NCBI GenBank assembly: GCA_017935565.1
Contig: JAGBHK010000025.1
Span: forward strand, 1 to 64,000
From: Lachnospiraceae bacterium
Lineage (GTDB): Bacteria; Bacillota; Clostridia; Lachnospirales; Lachnospiraceae
Direction of reading: 5' to 3'
Length of the DNA stretch: 64,000 nt
A program made the translations under genes and the position numbers. The notes beneath the pieces were generated by a model. The model was not told the origin of the DNA. It searched no databases and worked only from the letters and a program-made list of their open reading frames with translations. The first letter of the stretch is position 1, and every line of letters starts with the position of its first letter. This document shows, one piece after another, positions 55,915 to 64,000 of the stretch.

Positions 55915-57453
55915 TTATTTAACTAATAATGATTTACCTGTCATTTCTACTGGCTGTTCAAGTCCCATAATCTCAATTAATGTTGGGATAATATCTGCAA
56001 GACAGCCACCTTCTCTTAATGTATAACCATTCTTATCATTTACAAGAATGAATGGAACTTCATTTGTTGTATGAGCTGTAAAGCTTTCGCCTGTTTCATA
56101 ATCAACTAACTGTTCTGCATTACCATGGTCAGCACAGATAAACATTGTACCATCAACACTCTTTAATGCTTCTACAGCCTTACCCACGCATTCATCAACT
56201 GCTTCTACAGCCTTAACTGCTGCTGCTTCAATACCTGTATGACCAACCATATCAGGATTTGCAAAGTTACAGATAATTACATCATACTTATCAGATGTAA
56301 TAGCCTCTGTCAATTTATCACAAACTTCATAAGCGCTCATTTCTGGCTTTAAGTCATATGTTGCTACCTTTGGAGACTTAACAAGAATTCTGTCTTCACC
56401 TGCATTTGGTTCTTCAACACCACCGTTAAAGAAGAATGTTACGTGAGCATACTTTTCTGTTTCAGCAATTCTAGCCTGTGTAAGACCTTTAGCTGCTAAA
56501 AATTCACCAAATGTATTTGTAATAGAAACCTTCTTGAATGCGATTTCCTTATTTGGAATAGTCACATCATATTCTGTGAAGCATACATATGTTGTATTAA
56601 GTCTTGCTCCTCTATCAAAACCGTCAAAATCATCAGCACAAAATGCTCTTGTGATTTCTCTTGCTCTATCTGGTCTAAAATTAAAGAATACTACTGAATC
56701 ACCATCTTTGATTGTTGCAACAGGTGCATCATTTTGAACGATAACTGTAGGTAAAACAAATTCATCTGTTACATCAGCTGCATATGAATCAGAGATAGCC
56801 TTTACAGGGTCTGTTGCTTTAGCACCTTCGCCCAATGTAGTAGCCTTGTATGCCTGTTCAACTCTATCCCATCTGTTATCTCTATCCATTGCATAGTAAC
56901 GACCTGTTACAGATGCAACTTTACCAACACCGATTTCAGCCATCTTTGCAACTAAATCAGCCATAAAACCTTCACCTGATGTAGGCGCTGTATCTCTACC
57001 ATCTAAGAATGCATGTACATAAACCTTGTCAAGGCCTTCTCTCTTAGCCATTTCAAGTAAACCATATAAATGTGTATTATGGCTGTGAACACCACCATCT
57101 GATAATAAACCAAATGTATGAAGTGCGCTGCCATTCTTCTTGCAATTGTTCATTGCATTAAGTAAAGCTTCATTCTTAAAGAAATCGCCATCATTTATCT
57201 CTTTAGTAATTCTTGTAAGTTCCTGGTACACAATTCTTCCGGCACCCATGTTAAGATGACCTACTTCTGAATTACCCATCTGTCCATCAGGAAGACCTAC
57301 TGCCATACCACTTGCATTACCTTTTACAAATGGATATTCCTTCATAAGACCATCCATAACAGGTGTGTTAGCGATAGCAACTGCATTGCCTTCTGTCTTT
57401 TCATTTAATCCGTATCCGTCAAGTATCATTAATACTACTGGTTTCTTACTCAT
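55915..57453 (-). CDS. gpmI: 2,3-bisphosphoglycerate-independent phosphoglycerate mutase
   Basis: Glycolytic enzyme that interconverts 3- and 2-phosphoglycerate with two manganese ions. The 512-residue length fits. Residues: [11 protein letters not shown] with a metal Asp, [12 protein letters not shown] with the catalytic Ser, [11 protein letters not shown], and the second metal cluster [12 protein letters not shown] and [15 protein letters not shown] precedes the ATG. A terminator separates it from phoR upstream. Confidence 0.98.
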   Translation of the reverse strand: MSKKPVVLMILDGYGLNEKTEGNAVAIANTPVMDGLMKEYPFVKGNASGMAVGLPDGQMGNSEVGHLNMGAGRIVYQELTRITKEINDGDFFKNEALLNAMNNCKKNGSALHTFGLLSDGGVHSHNTHLYGLLEMAKREGLDKVYVHAFLDGRDTAPTSGEGFMADLVAKMAEIGVGKVASVTGRYYAMDRDNRWDRVEQAYKATTLGEGAKATDPVKAISDSYAADVTDEFVLPTVIVQNDAPVATIKDGDSVVFFNFRPDRAREITRAFCADDFDGFDRGARLNTTYVCFTEYDVTIPNKEIAFKKVSITNTFGEFLAAKGLTQARIAETEKYAHVTFFFNGGVEEPNAGEDRILVKSPKVATYDLKPEMSAYEVCDKLTEAITSDKYDVIICNFANPDMVGHTGIEAAAVKAVEAVDECVGKAVEALKSVDGTMFICADHGNAEQLVDYETGESFTAHTTNEVPFILVNDKNGYTLREGGCLADIIPTLIEIMGLEQPVEMTGKSLLVK

Positions 57454-57481
57454 TACTAATTTCTCCTTAATAAAAAATATT

Positions 57482-57520
57482 CAGGTGGCAAATAGCCACC
57501 ATAGGCTATTTTACCACCTG
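57482..57520 (-). terminator. terminator after phoR
   Basis: A long stem (CAGGTGG plus AAATAGCC with GGCTATTT plus CCACCTG, one bulge) followed on the minus strand by an A/T run ending TTTTTT. It ends the pst-pho transcript. Confidence 0.8.
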
Positions 57521-57548
57521 TTTTAGTTAATGTAAAGTTATTTTATAC

Positions 57549-59198
57549 TTAAAACACCACAGTTATCTTTGTACCTTTTTCAGGTTCACTAACAAGTTCA
57601 ATATTTCCATTATGCGTTGCCGCACCATGTTTTACAATAGAAAGACCAAGTCCTGTACCACCGATTTCTTTTGAATGGCTTTTATCAACTCGATAAAAAC
57701 GTTCAAATACTCGAGGTTGCTCACCATATGGAATACCAATTCCAGTATCTTCAACTGAAAACTTGATTTTTCCATCAGTTTCTTTCAATATAACTATAAC
57801 TTTACCGTCCTCTTTGTTATATTTAATAGCATTTTCGATAAGGTTGTAGACCATCTCATCAATAACAGATGGTATTCCTTTCATAATAACATCATCACAT
57901 TCAGATTCTATAACCACCGATTTTTCGCTGGCAACCTGTGTAAGTCTTCTAATATTATCGTTTACAATTCCAGTAAAATCAATATCCTCAAACTCAGTAT
58001 TTCCACTGTTTTCATCAAATTTAGATAACTTAATAATATCTCCAACTAAAGTTATTAGTCTTTTTGCCTCGTTATATATATTTCCAGCAAATTTTTTCAT
58101 ATCCTCTTCTGGAACTATACCACTTTTCATAATTTCTGCAAAACCGGAAATGGACGTAAGTGGCGTTTTCAATTCATGGGATACATTTGCACTAAACTCT
58201 CTACGCAAATTCTCACGTTCTTCTTTTTCAGTAACATCAACGATAATAATGATTCCACCTGCAAGGTGATTTTCATTATATACTGGATTTGCAATTATTT
58301 GATAAATTCGCTCATCCAATTTAATATTACATTCACTATGTTCACCTGATAAAGCTAAATTTACAGCATTTACAAAAGCCTCGCTGCGATTAAGAACATA
58401 TACACTTTGTTTCCCTAAAACATCGTCTGCTCCAAGTAATTTTAATGCGCTTGTATTATAAAAAATTACATCTGTGTTTTTGTCAAAAACCAATAAACCC
58501 TCACTCATATTTTCAGTGATTGTATCAAATTCCTGTTGTTTTTGTCTAAGTTCGTTAACTTGAGACTGAATCTTCTTATTCTGATGAGCAATCTTCCTAA
58601 TAAACGGCGTTAATTCTTCGTATGTGTCCACTTTATCGATATTTCTTAAATCAATCTCATTAATAGGGCGAGTAATATTTTCAGAAATCTTCCTTGAAAC
58701 AAATATAGATATAATAAATGCGATTGATAAAACAAGAAGAAATGGAGTTGTAAGTCCCATCAACAATGAAATAACTGTATACCTTGTTCCTGATATACGA
58801 AGAACACTGTTATCTTCCAACAGTGTTGCATAATAATAACTCATTTTTCCCATTGTATTGGAAAATCTGTAACTTTCACCACTTCCGGCCTTTAACGCTT
58901 CAATAACTTCCTGTCTATCCTTATGATTTTCCATTTCGTCTTCATTCATTTCACTGTCGTAGATAATATCACCATTTTCTTGAATCCACGTGATTCTACT
59001 ATCGACTTTTCCCAGTTTTTCAAGGTATTCTTTACCATTTTGCTCAACACCAGCAGAAATAAACGTAAGTTCATTTTTTATTTCATTCATAGTAATTTTG
59101 GAGAAATATTTATATAACATACCCATAATTATTATTACAGACAAGCACAAAATAAAGCACGATTGCAAGAACATTCCTCTAAATATTCTTTTTTTCAT
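57549..59198 (-). CDS. phoR: phosphate-responsive sensor histidine kinase PhoR
   Basis: A 549-residue kinase with helices near 9-30 and 165-190 around an extracellular region, a HAMP-like linker, a PAS domain (ITENMSEGLLVFDKNTDVIFYNTSA), HisKA with His341 in FSANVSHELKTPLTSISGF, and HATPase_c with VFERFYRVDKSHS and GGTGLGLSIVKH. The extracellular loop and PAS match the Firmicutes PhoR. It is the last gene of the pst-pho operon, 26 bases after phoB. Confidence 0.93.
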   Translation of the reverse strand: MKKRIFRGMFLQSCFILCLSVIIIMGMLYKYFSKITMNEIKNELTFISAGVEQNGKEYLEKLGKVDSRITWIQENGDIIYDSEMNEDEMENHKDRQEVIEALKAGSGESYRFSNTMGKMSYYYATLLEDNSVLRISGTRYTVISLLMGLTTPFLLVLSIAFIISIFVSRKISENITRPINEIDLRNIDKVDTYEELTPFIRKIAHQNKKIQSQVNELRQKQQEFDTITENMSEGLLVFDKNTDVIFYNTSALKLLGADDVLGKQSVYVLNRSEAFVNAVNLALSGEHSECNIKLDERIYQIIANPVYNENHLAGGIIIIVDVTEKEERENLRREFSANVSHELKTPLTSISGFAEIMKSGIVPEEDMKKFAGNIYNEAKRLITLVGDIIKLSKFDENSGNTEFEDIDFTGIVNDNIRRLTQVASEKSVVIESECDDVIMKGIPSVIDEMVYNLIENAIKYNKEDGKVIVILKETDGKIKFSVEDTGIGIPYGEQPRVFERFYRVDKSHSKEIGGTGLGLSIVKHGAATHNGNIELVSEPEKGTKITVVF

Positions 59199-59224
59199 AA
59201 TGTATAATCACCAAAACCTTTCAA

Positions 59225-59893
59225 CTAGCCAATTTTATATCCAAAGCCTCTAATTGTTTCAATATAATTGCCACAATCTCCCAATTTTTGTCTAAGAGTT
59301 CTTATATGAACATCAACCGTTCTACTTTCTCCATCAAAAGAATATCCCCAAATCTCATTTAGCAATGTATCTCTAGACAAAACAGTTCCCATATTTTCTA
59401 ATAAAAGGCACAATAACTCATACTCTTTTGCAGTAAGAACAACCTCATTACCACAAGCTATAACTTTATGTTTTGTAGTATTCACAGTTAATTCATTAAA
59501 TACATACTCATTAACCGATTCCCTTACATCTTCGGTTCTTCTAAGCAATGCTTTAATTCTAGCCATAAGTTCCATAATACCAAATGGTTTTGCAATATAG
59601 TCATCAGCGCCTTGTTCAAGTCCAATAACCTTATCGTACTCGCTTGACTTTGCAGTAAGCATAATTACAGGTATTTTTTTAGTATCAGCACCACTTCTTA
59701 ATTTCTTAAGAATAGATAAACCATCCTCTTCTGGCAACATTATATCAAGTATTATTAGTTTTGGCTTTTTCTTATCAATCGCCTTCCAAAATGCAGATGG
59801 ATACTCAAAACCTTCATTTTCATAGCCATTTGCTCTTAACGTATATAACACTAACTCTCTTATACTATTATCATCTTCAACTAAGTAAATCAT
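59225..59893 (-). CDS. phoB: phosphate regulon response regulator PhoB/PhoP
   Basis: A 222-residue OmpR-type regulator. Receiver: MIYLVEDDNSIREL, Asp in LIILDIMLPEEDG, Lys in YIAKPF. Winged helix: LTAKEYELLCLLLENMG and RTVDVHIRTLRQKLG. The start overlaps phoU by 17 bases. Likely binds the Pho-type repeats before pstS. Confidence 0.93.
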   Translation of the reverse strand: MIYLVEDDNSIRELVLYTLRANGYENEGFEYPSAFWKAIDKKKPKLIILDIMLPEEDGLSILKKLRSGADTKKIPVIMLTAKSSEYDKVIGLEQGADDYIAKPFGIMELMARIKALLRRTEDVRESVNEYVFNELTVNTTKHKVIACGNEVVLTAKEYELLCLLLENMGTVLSRDTLLNEIWGYSFDGESRTVDVHIRTLRQKLGDCGNYIETIRGFGYKIG

Positions 59894-60542
59894 CTGTATT
59901 CCCTTTCTTATGCATACCAGTTATAGAATATTCAACCCATTCTGCTATATTCACAGCATGGTCACCTATTCTTTCTAAATATTTTGCAATCATAAGCAAA
60001 TCAACATAATATTCACTTTCATAAGAATTATTACGTAGTATGCTTATAATTTCATCTTTAATCTCGTCAAACAGTTCATCAACAATATCATCATCTTCCA
60101 TCACTTTATAAGCAATATCTAAATCCTTTTTGACAAATGAATCAATACTTTCTGTGACCATCTTAACTGTTGCCAATGCCATTTCCTTAATATGAATTTT
60201 ACTTTTGACATCACTGTTTCCAATATATCTTGTTATTTCAACAATGTCAAGTGCTTGGTCCCCAATTCTTTCCATATCCGATATCATTTTTAATGCCGAT
60301 GAAATAGTTCTCAAATCCTTGGCAACTGGCTGTTGCTGCAACAATAGTTTCATGCACAAGTTTTCAACATCTTTTTCCTTTGCATCTATTTGTTTTTCAA
60401 TTTCTTTAACCCTGTTTCTAACTTTTTCATCATCCTTATCCATAGCCTCAACTGCACCCATTATGCCTTCTTCACATAAAGAGCCCATTGTAATTAATTC
60501 TACATTTAAACTTTCTAATTGCTCATCAAATCTTGTTCGCAT
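59877..60542 (-). CDS. phoU: phosphate transport regulator PhoU
   Basis: A 221-residue all-helical protein that links the Pst transporter to PhoR and limits phosphate uptake. Two PhoU repeats are visible (LCMKLLLQQQPVAKDLRTI and LLMIAKYLERIGDHAVNIAEW), both with the metal-binding E/DxxxD pattern. Its ATG shares one base with the pstB stop (TAATG). Confidence 0.96.
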   Translation of the reverse strand: MRTRFDEQLESLNVELITMGSLCEEGIMGAVEAMDKDDEKVRNRVKEIEKQIDAKEKDVENLCMKLLLQQQPVAKDLRTISSALKMISDMERIGDQALDIVEITRYIGNSDVKSKIHIKEMALATVKMVTESIDSFVKKDLDIAYKVMEDDDIVDELFDEIKDEIISILRNNSYESEYYVDLLMIAKYLERIGDHAVNIAEWVEYSITGMHKKGNTDDLLS

Positions 60543-61291
60543 TATCCAAACCTCCCTGTAATATAGTCTTCTGTTCGTTTATCACTAGGAACAGAGAATA
60601 ATTTATCAGTTTTATCATATTCTATGACTTCTCCCATTAAAAAGAACGCCGTATTATCTGAAATTCTAACAGCTTGTTGCATATTATGTGTAACCATAAT
60701 AATTGAATACTTTTCCTTTAACTCCATTGCTAATTCTTCAATTTTCATTGTAGAAATTGGATCCAATGCGCTAGTAGGCTCATCCATAAGCAATATTTCC
60801 GGTTCTACCGCCAAAGCTCTTGCAATGCACAACCTTTGTTGCTGACCACCACTTAACCCCAACGCACTTTTCTTAAGCCTATCTTTAACTTCATCCCAAA
60901 TTGCCGCATCTCTCAATGATTTTTCAACTATGTCATCCAATTTAGCCTTTGATTTTATTCTATGTGTTTTTGGTCCAAAAGCAATATTATCATATATACT
61001 CATTGGAAATGGATTTGGCTTTTGAAATACCATTCCTACCCTCTTTCTCAACACATTTACATCCATTTTTTCATAAATATCTTCACCATCAAGTAATATC
61101 TTCCCTGTTATTTTACAGCCTTCAACCAAATCATTCATTCTATTAAGAGTCTTTAATAATGTTGATTTCCCGCATCCTGACGGACCAATAAATGCTGTTA
61201 TTTCCTTATTATCCAATGACAGATTAATGTTCTTTAAAGCATGGAATTCTCCATAATACAAATCCAAATTACTAATTGAAATACTTGCCAT
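60542..61291 (-). CDS. pstB: phosphate ABC transporter ATPase PstB
   Basis: A 249-residue ATPase. Walker [10 protein letters not shown], the PstB segment [20 protein letters not shown], signature [16 protein letters not shown] and Walker [14 protein letters not shown]. It energises PstCA. Stop and phoU start overlap. Confidence 0.98.
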   Translation of the reverse strand: MASISISNLDLYYGEFHALKNINLSLDNKEITAFIGPSGCGKSTLLKTLNRMNDLVEGCKITGKILLDGEDIYEKMDVNVLRKRVGMVFQKPNPFPMSIYDNIAFGPKTHRIKSKAKLDDIVEKSLRDAAIWDEVKDRLKKSALGLSGGQQQRLCIARALAVEPEILLMDEPTSALDPISTMKIEELAMELKEKYSIIMVTHNMQQAVRISDNTAFFLMGEVIEYDKTDKLFSVPSDKRTEDYITGRFG

Positions 61292-61293
61292 TT

Positions 61294-62130
61294 CTATATT
61301 CCTTTCTTTGACAATTTTCCTGCAAGTCTTGCAGATATTGTATTAATAATAATAACAACCACTAATAATATAACCGCTGTTGCATATGCTTCTTCAGCAT
61401 TTATACCTTCATTCCATAATGCATACATATGTATTGACAGCGTTCTTCCTGACGAAAGCAGGTTATCAGGTATGCCAGTAACTGTTCCTGCAGTATAAAT
61501 AAGAGCTGCCGTTTCTCCTACAATTCGTCCTATTGATAGTATCACACCAGACAAAACACCAGGTAATGCAAATGGTAATACAACCTTAAACACCGTTCTC
61601 AATTTTCCTGCACCCAATCCAAAACTTCCTTCTCTAAAAGAATCAGGAACTGAAATCAAAGCTTCTTCTGTTGTTCTCATAACTATTGGCAATATCATAA
61701 TTGACATAGTAAGCGCACCTGCCAAAATAGATTTTCCCATATGAAAATATTCTACAAAAATCAACGCTCCAAATAAACCATATACAATAGATGGTATTCC
61801 TGATAATGTTTCTGTTGTTATTCTTACCAATGAAACAAACTTATTTCCTCTTTTAGCATATTCCACCAAATATATCGCTGAAAATACACCAATCGGAACT
61901 GCTATAAGCAATGATACTATTGTCATTATTACAGTATTAATAATTGCTGGCATCATTGACACATTATCAGAATTATATTCCCACTCAAACAACCTTAGAT
62001 TCAATACAGGAACTCCTTTAATTAAAATATATCCAACAATACTAAATAATACCGCAATTGTAACTAATGCAGATAAATATACTAAAATTTTAAGAAATAA
62101 TGATAAAAAATTTTTCTTTATTTTTTTCAT
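61294..62130 (-). CDS. pstA: phosphate ABC transporter permease PstA
   Basis: A 278-residue permease with six helices. Family segments: [40 protein letters not shown] (the EAA coupling loop) and [15 protein letters not shown]. Its start overlaps the pstC stop in ATGA, implying coupled translation; pstB follows by 2 bases. Confidence 0.97.
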   Translation of the reverse strand: MKKIKKNFLSLFLKILVYLSALVTIAVLFSIVGYILIKGVPVLNLRLFEWEYNSDNVSMMPAIINTVIMTIVSLLIAVPIGVFSAIYLVEYAKRGNKFVSLVRITTETLSGIPSIVYGLFGALIFVEYFHMGKSILAGALTMSIMILPIVMRTTEEALISVPDSFREGSFGLGAGKLRTVFKVVLPFALPGVLSGVILSIGRIVGETAALIYTAGTVTGIPDNLLSSGRTLSIHMYALWNEGINAEEAYATAVILLVVVIIINTISARLAGKLSKKGI

Positions 62131-62999
62131 GCTTTATTCCTGCCTTTCAAAAGTGAAAATGACAAATTAATTATCAAAATAAATACAAATAGTACAACAC
62201 CTGTTGCAATAAGTGCCTCCCTATGTAAATCCGCTGCATATCCCATTTCAATTACAATATTTGCAGTCATGGTTCTCACACCTTTATGTATACTTTCAGG
62301 CACAACTGGTTGATTTCCTGCAATCATAATAACGGCCATAGTTTCTCCAATTGCACGACCCACCCCGAGTATTATAGCCGCCAAAATACCAGACTTTGCA
62401 GCTGGTAGCACTACAAAGAAGATACTTTTTTCATGAGTTGCACCTAATGCCAATGCTCCTTCATAATAACTGCTTGGAACCGCTCTAAGCGCTGCTTCAG
62501 ATACATTTATGATTGTCGGAAGTATCATAATACCCAAAAGTATCGAAGCTGTTAAAACACTTTTACCACTTCCGCCATATAATTCCATCATCAATGGAAC
62601 TATAACCATTAATCCAAAAAATCCATAAACAATAGAAGGAATTCCTGCCATTAAATCAATGGATGGCTTTATTATTTTATAAAGTTTTTCAGGACAATAT
62701 TTAGCTAAAAATATCGCACACAGTATTCCAATAGGCACGCCCACAACAATGGCTCCTGCAGTAACATAAAGACTTCCAATAATCATTGGATAAATACCAT
62801 ATATATTATTACTAGGCTGCCAAATTTTTCCTAATAAAAAATCTTTTACTCCGATATCAAATATTGCTGGAATACCATTCGAAAACAAAAATATGCATAT
62901 TAGCAGGACTGCAAGTATTGATACAGCCCCGCAAATAAGAAATATTGTTTTCATGAGTTTTTCTTTAAAATCTCTCATTTTTTTCACGTCAATCACCAT
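62127..62999 (-). CDS. pstC: phosphate ABC transporter permease PstC
   Basis: A 290-residue permease partner of PstA. It has the family segments [39 protein letters not shown] and GRAIGETMAVIMIAGN. The start at 62999 follows pstS by 2 bases without a clear site; an ATG at 62978 (MRDFKEKLMK) is an alternative and follows GGTGAT. Confidence 0.96.
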   Translation of the reverse strand: MVIDVKKMRDFKEKLMKTIFLICGAVSILAVLLICIFLFSNGIPAIFDIGVKDFLLGKIWQPSNNIYGIYPMIIGSLYVTAGAIVVGVPIGILCAIFLAKYCPEKLYKIIKPSIDLMAGIPSIVYGFFGLMVIVPLMMELYGGSGKSVLTASILLGIMILPTIINVSEAALRAVPSSYYEGALALGATHEKSIFFVVLPAAKSGILAAIILGVGRAIGETMAVIMIAGNQPVVPESIHKGVRTMTANIVIEMGYAADLHREALIATGVVLFVFILIINLSFSLLKGRNKA

Positions 63000-63001
63000 A
63001 A

Positions 63002-63868
63002 TTATTCAATTTCTGTCCAATCAGTTAATTTTCCTGTGTAAATATCTTTAACCTGGTCACTTGTAAGCGAATCAATATTTGATTCTTTATTTACTATTAT
63101 AGCAATTCCATCAATTGCAATAGCCTTTGCGCTTACACCAGTTTCAGAACTTTTAAGTTCTCTTGATGCCATTCCGATATCACATGTACCAGAAATTGTA
63201 GACTTAACACCTGTTGAAGAATCATTCTGTTGCAATTCAATTGTTGCATTTTCATTTATCTTCTTATATTTTTCAACTAGCTTTTCCATGACAGGTGTTA
63301 CAGAAGATGAACCTTCAATAACAATTTTGCCTTCAACCATTGTGCTTTCATATGCTCCATTATTACCTTCACTTATATAACCATTTTCTTCAACAACTTT
63401 CTGTCCTTCTTCGCTTAAAATAAAATTGATGAAATCCTGCGCAACATCTGAAACTTCATTTTTTGTTACGATGTTAAATGGGCGAGATACTTTATACGAT
63501 CCATTTTTTATATTTTCCACAGTAGCTTCTGCACCATCAATTTCTACTGCCTTTACTTTTTCATTCAAAGAACCTAACGAAACATATCCGATTGCATTTT
63601 TATTTCCCTCAACTGTTGTCATCATTACATTTGTGCTATTTGTTATTTCAGCTGTTGCTATTGTTTTATCTACTTTATTTCCGTCAGAATCTTTTTCTTC
63701 AATACCAAAAAGTTCAACAAATGCACCTCGTGTTCCCGAGCCATCTTCTCTTGAAATAACAGTTATCTCATTGCTTGATTCTTTATTATTTTTACATCCT
63801 GTAAATCCCATCATTCCTACTATCGCTACTAAACCCAACACTACAATTTTACTAATTTTCTTTTTCAT
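63002..63868 (-). CDS. pstS: phosphate-binding lipoprotein PstS with circularly permuted halves
   Basis: A 288-residue lipoprotein with lipobox GFTGC (Cys at about residue 26) that delivers phosphate to PstCAB. The motif order is reversed relative to classical PstS. The mature chain starts ITVISREDGSGTRGAF, followed by NAIGYVSLGSL, VSRPFNIVTK and FILSEEGQKVVEENGYI, which normally form the second half. Only then come IEGSSSVTPVMEKLVEKYKK, DIGMASRELK, IAIDGIAIIVNKE and DQVKDIYTGKLTDW, which normally open the protein. The chain ends at TDWTEIE, exactly where the classical protein continues into VVSREDGSGTR. All phosphate-loop motifs are retained, so it should work. AGGAAGGAT precedes the ATG. 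Confidence 0.95.
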   Translation of the reverse strand: MKKKISKIVVLGLVAIVGMMGFTGCKNNKESSNEITVISREDGSGTRGAFVELFGIEEKDSDGNKVDKTIATAEITNSTNVMMTTVEGNKNAIGYVSLGSLNEKVKAVEIDGAEATVENIKNGSYKVSRPFNIVTKNEVSDVAQDFINFILSEEGQKVVEENGYISEGNNGAYESTMVEGKIVIEGSSSVTPVMEKLVEKYKKINENATIELQQNDSSTGVKSTISGTCDIGMASRELKSSETGVSAKAIAIDGIAIIVNKESNIDSLTSDQVKDIYTGKLTDWTEIE

Positions 63869-63928
63869 TTTTTCATCCTTCCTGTCACGACTGTGACTTT
63901 AAACATTTATTTCTTCGTTACAAGATGT

Positions 63929-63982
63929 ATTATAAAAATATAATGTTAAAGATAAAATCATAAAAAAGTTAAGAATATGTAA
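63929..63982 (-). promoter_or_regulatory. candidate Pho-regulated promoter of pstS
   Basis: On the minus strand TATAAT (63929-63934) has no proper -35 element, as in activator-dependent promoters. Upstream lie TTAACA (63944-63949), TTAACT (63967-63972) and TTACAT (63977-63982), similar to the TT(A/T)ACA half-sites of PhoP in Bacillus, at intervals near multiples of 11 bases. Expected where PhoB controls the operon that encodes it. Confidence 0.45.
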
Positions 63983-64000
63983 AAAAAAACTATTGCTTAA

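Overview
The window looks like chromosomal DNA of a low-GC, endospore-forming member of the Clostridia, most likely a plant-polysaccharide-degrading Lachnospiraceae gut bacterium. The basis is AT-rich codon use, strong AGGAGG-type ribosome binding sites, a SpoIVA spore-coat ATPase, CheV chemotaxis protein, arabinan-degrading GH43 and GH51 enzymes, and clostridial-type ABC/FtsX fusions. This placement is inference; no rRNA is present. Most genes lie on the minus strand.

Layout. 1-5.3 kb: a hairpin cluster, a membrane-tethered GH43 arabinanase, alaS and a 44-residue membrane peptide. 5.4-9 kb: a membrane MutS-like ATPase, a palindromic mobile-like repeat and spoIVA. 9.2-15.1 kb (plus strand): a GH51 arabinofuranosidase behind a near-consensus promoter, a zinc-ribbon membrane protein and a BFD-type ferredoxin. 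15.2-25.5 kb: a truncated Rpn-type nuclease, then one apparent operon of a rhomboid-like protein, three ABC-FtsX fusions and two paralogous lipoproteins. 25.6-30.7 kb: a LysM protein, a second palindromic repeat and a 1420-residue double BadF-type activase. 30.8-38.3 kb: small membrane proteins, then two LytTR regulators and an unusual pair of GHKL kinase-like genes. 38.3-44.2 kb: ung, hisF, hisH, an interrupted Lys-rich membrane gene, an acidic protein, a sirtuin-like protein, cheV and an anchored protein. 44.3-50.1 kb: a third palindromic repeat, an OmpR-type two-component pair split by a hairpin cluster, a cyclophilin and asnB. 50.2-53.8 kb: tandem 52-bp repeats, tmRNA, smpB, rnr, secG. 53.9-57.5 kb: a zinc-ribbon LRR membrane protein and gpmI. 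57.5-63.9 kb: the complete pstS-pstC-pstA-pstB-phoU-phoB-phoR phosphate locus.

How genes work together. GH43 outside and GH51 (no signal peptide) inside would process arabinan. smpB, tmRNA and rnr form the trans-translation module. The pst/pho block couples phosphate uptake to its two-component control, and here the PstS polypeptide is circularly permuted relative to the classical motif order.

Most interesting signals: (1) a translationally coupled pair of AgrC-like proteins in which one has the phosphoacceptor histidine but a ruined ATPase, while the other has an intact ATPase but Asn in place of the His, and is itself fused to an extracellular LRR domain; (2) three copies of a long palindromic element whose arms show compensatory changes, one with a 9-bp direct repeat at its borders; (3) two hairpins of identical 23-19-23 geometry with unrelated stems but a conserved loop; (4) the permuted PstS; (5) a gene broken by two in-frame TAA codons in a poly-lysine tract; (6) tandem structured repeats with their own promoter between tmRNA and asnB.
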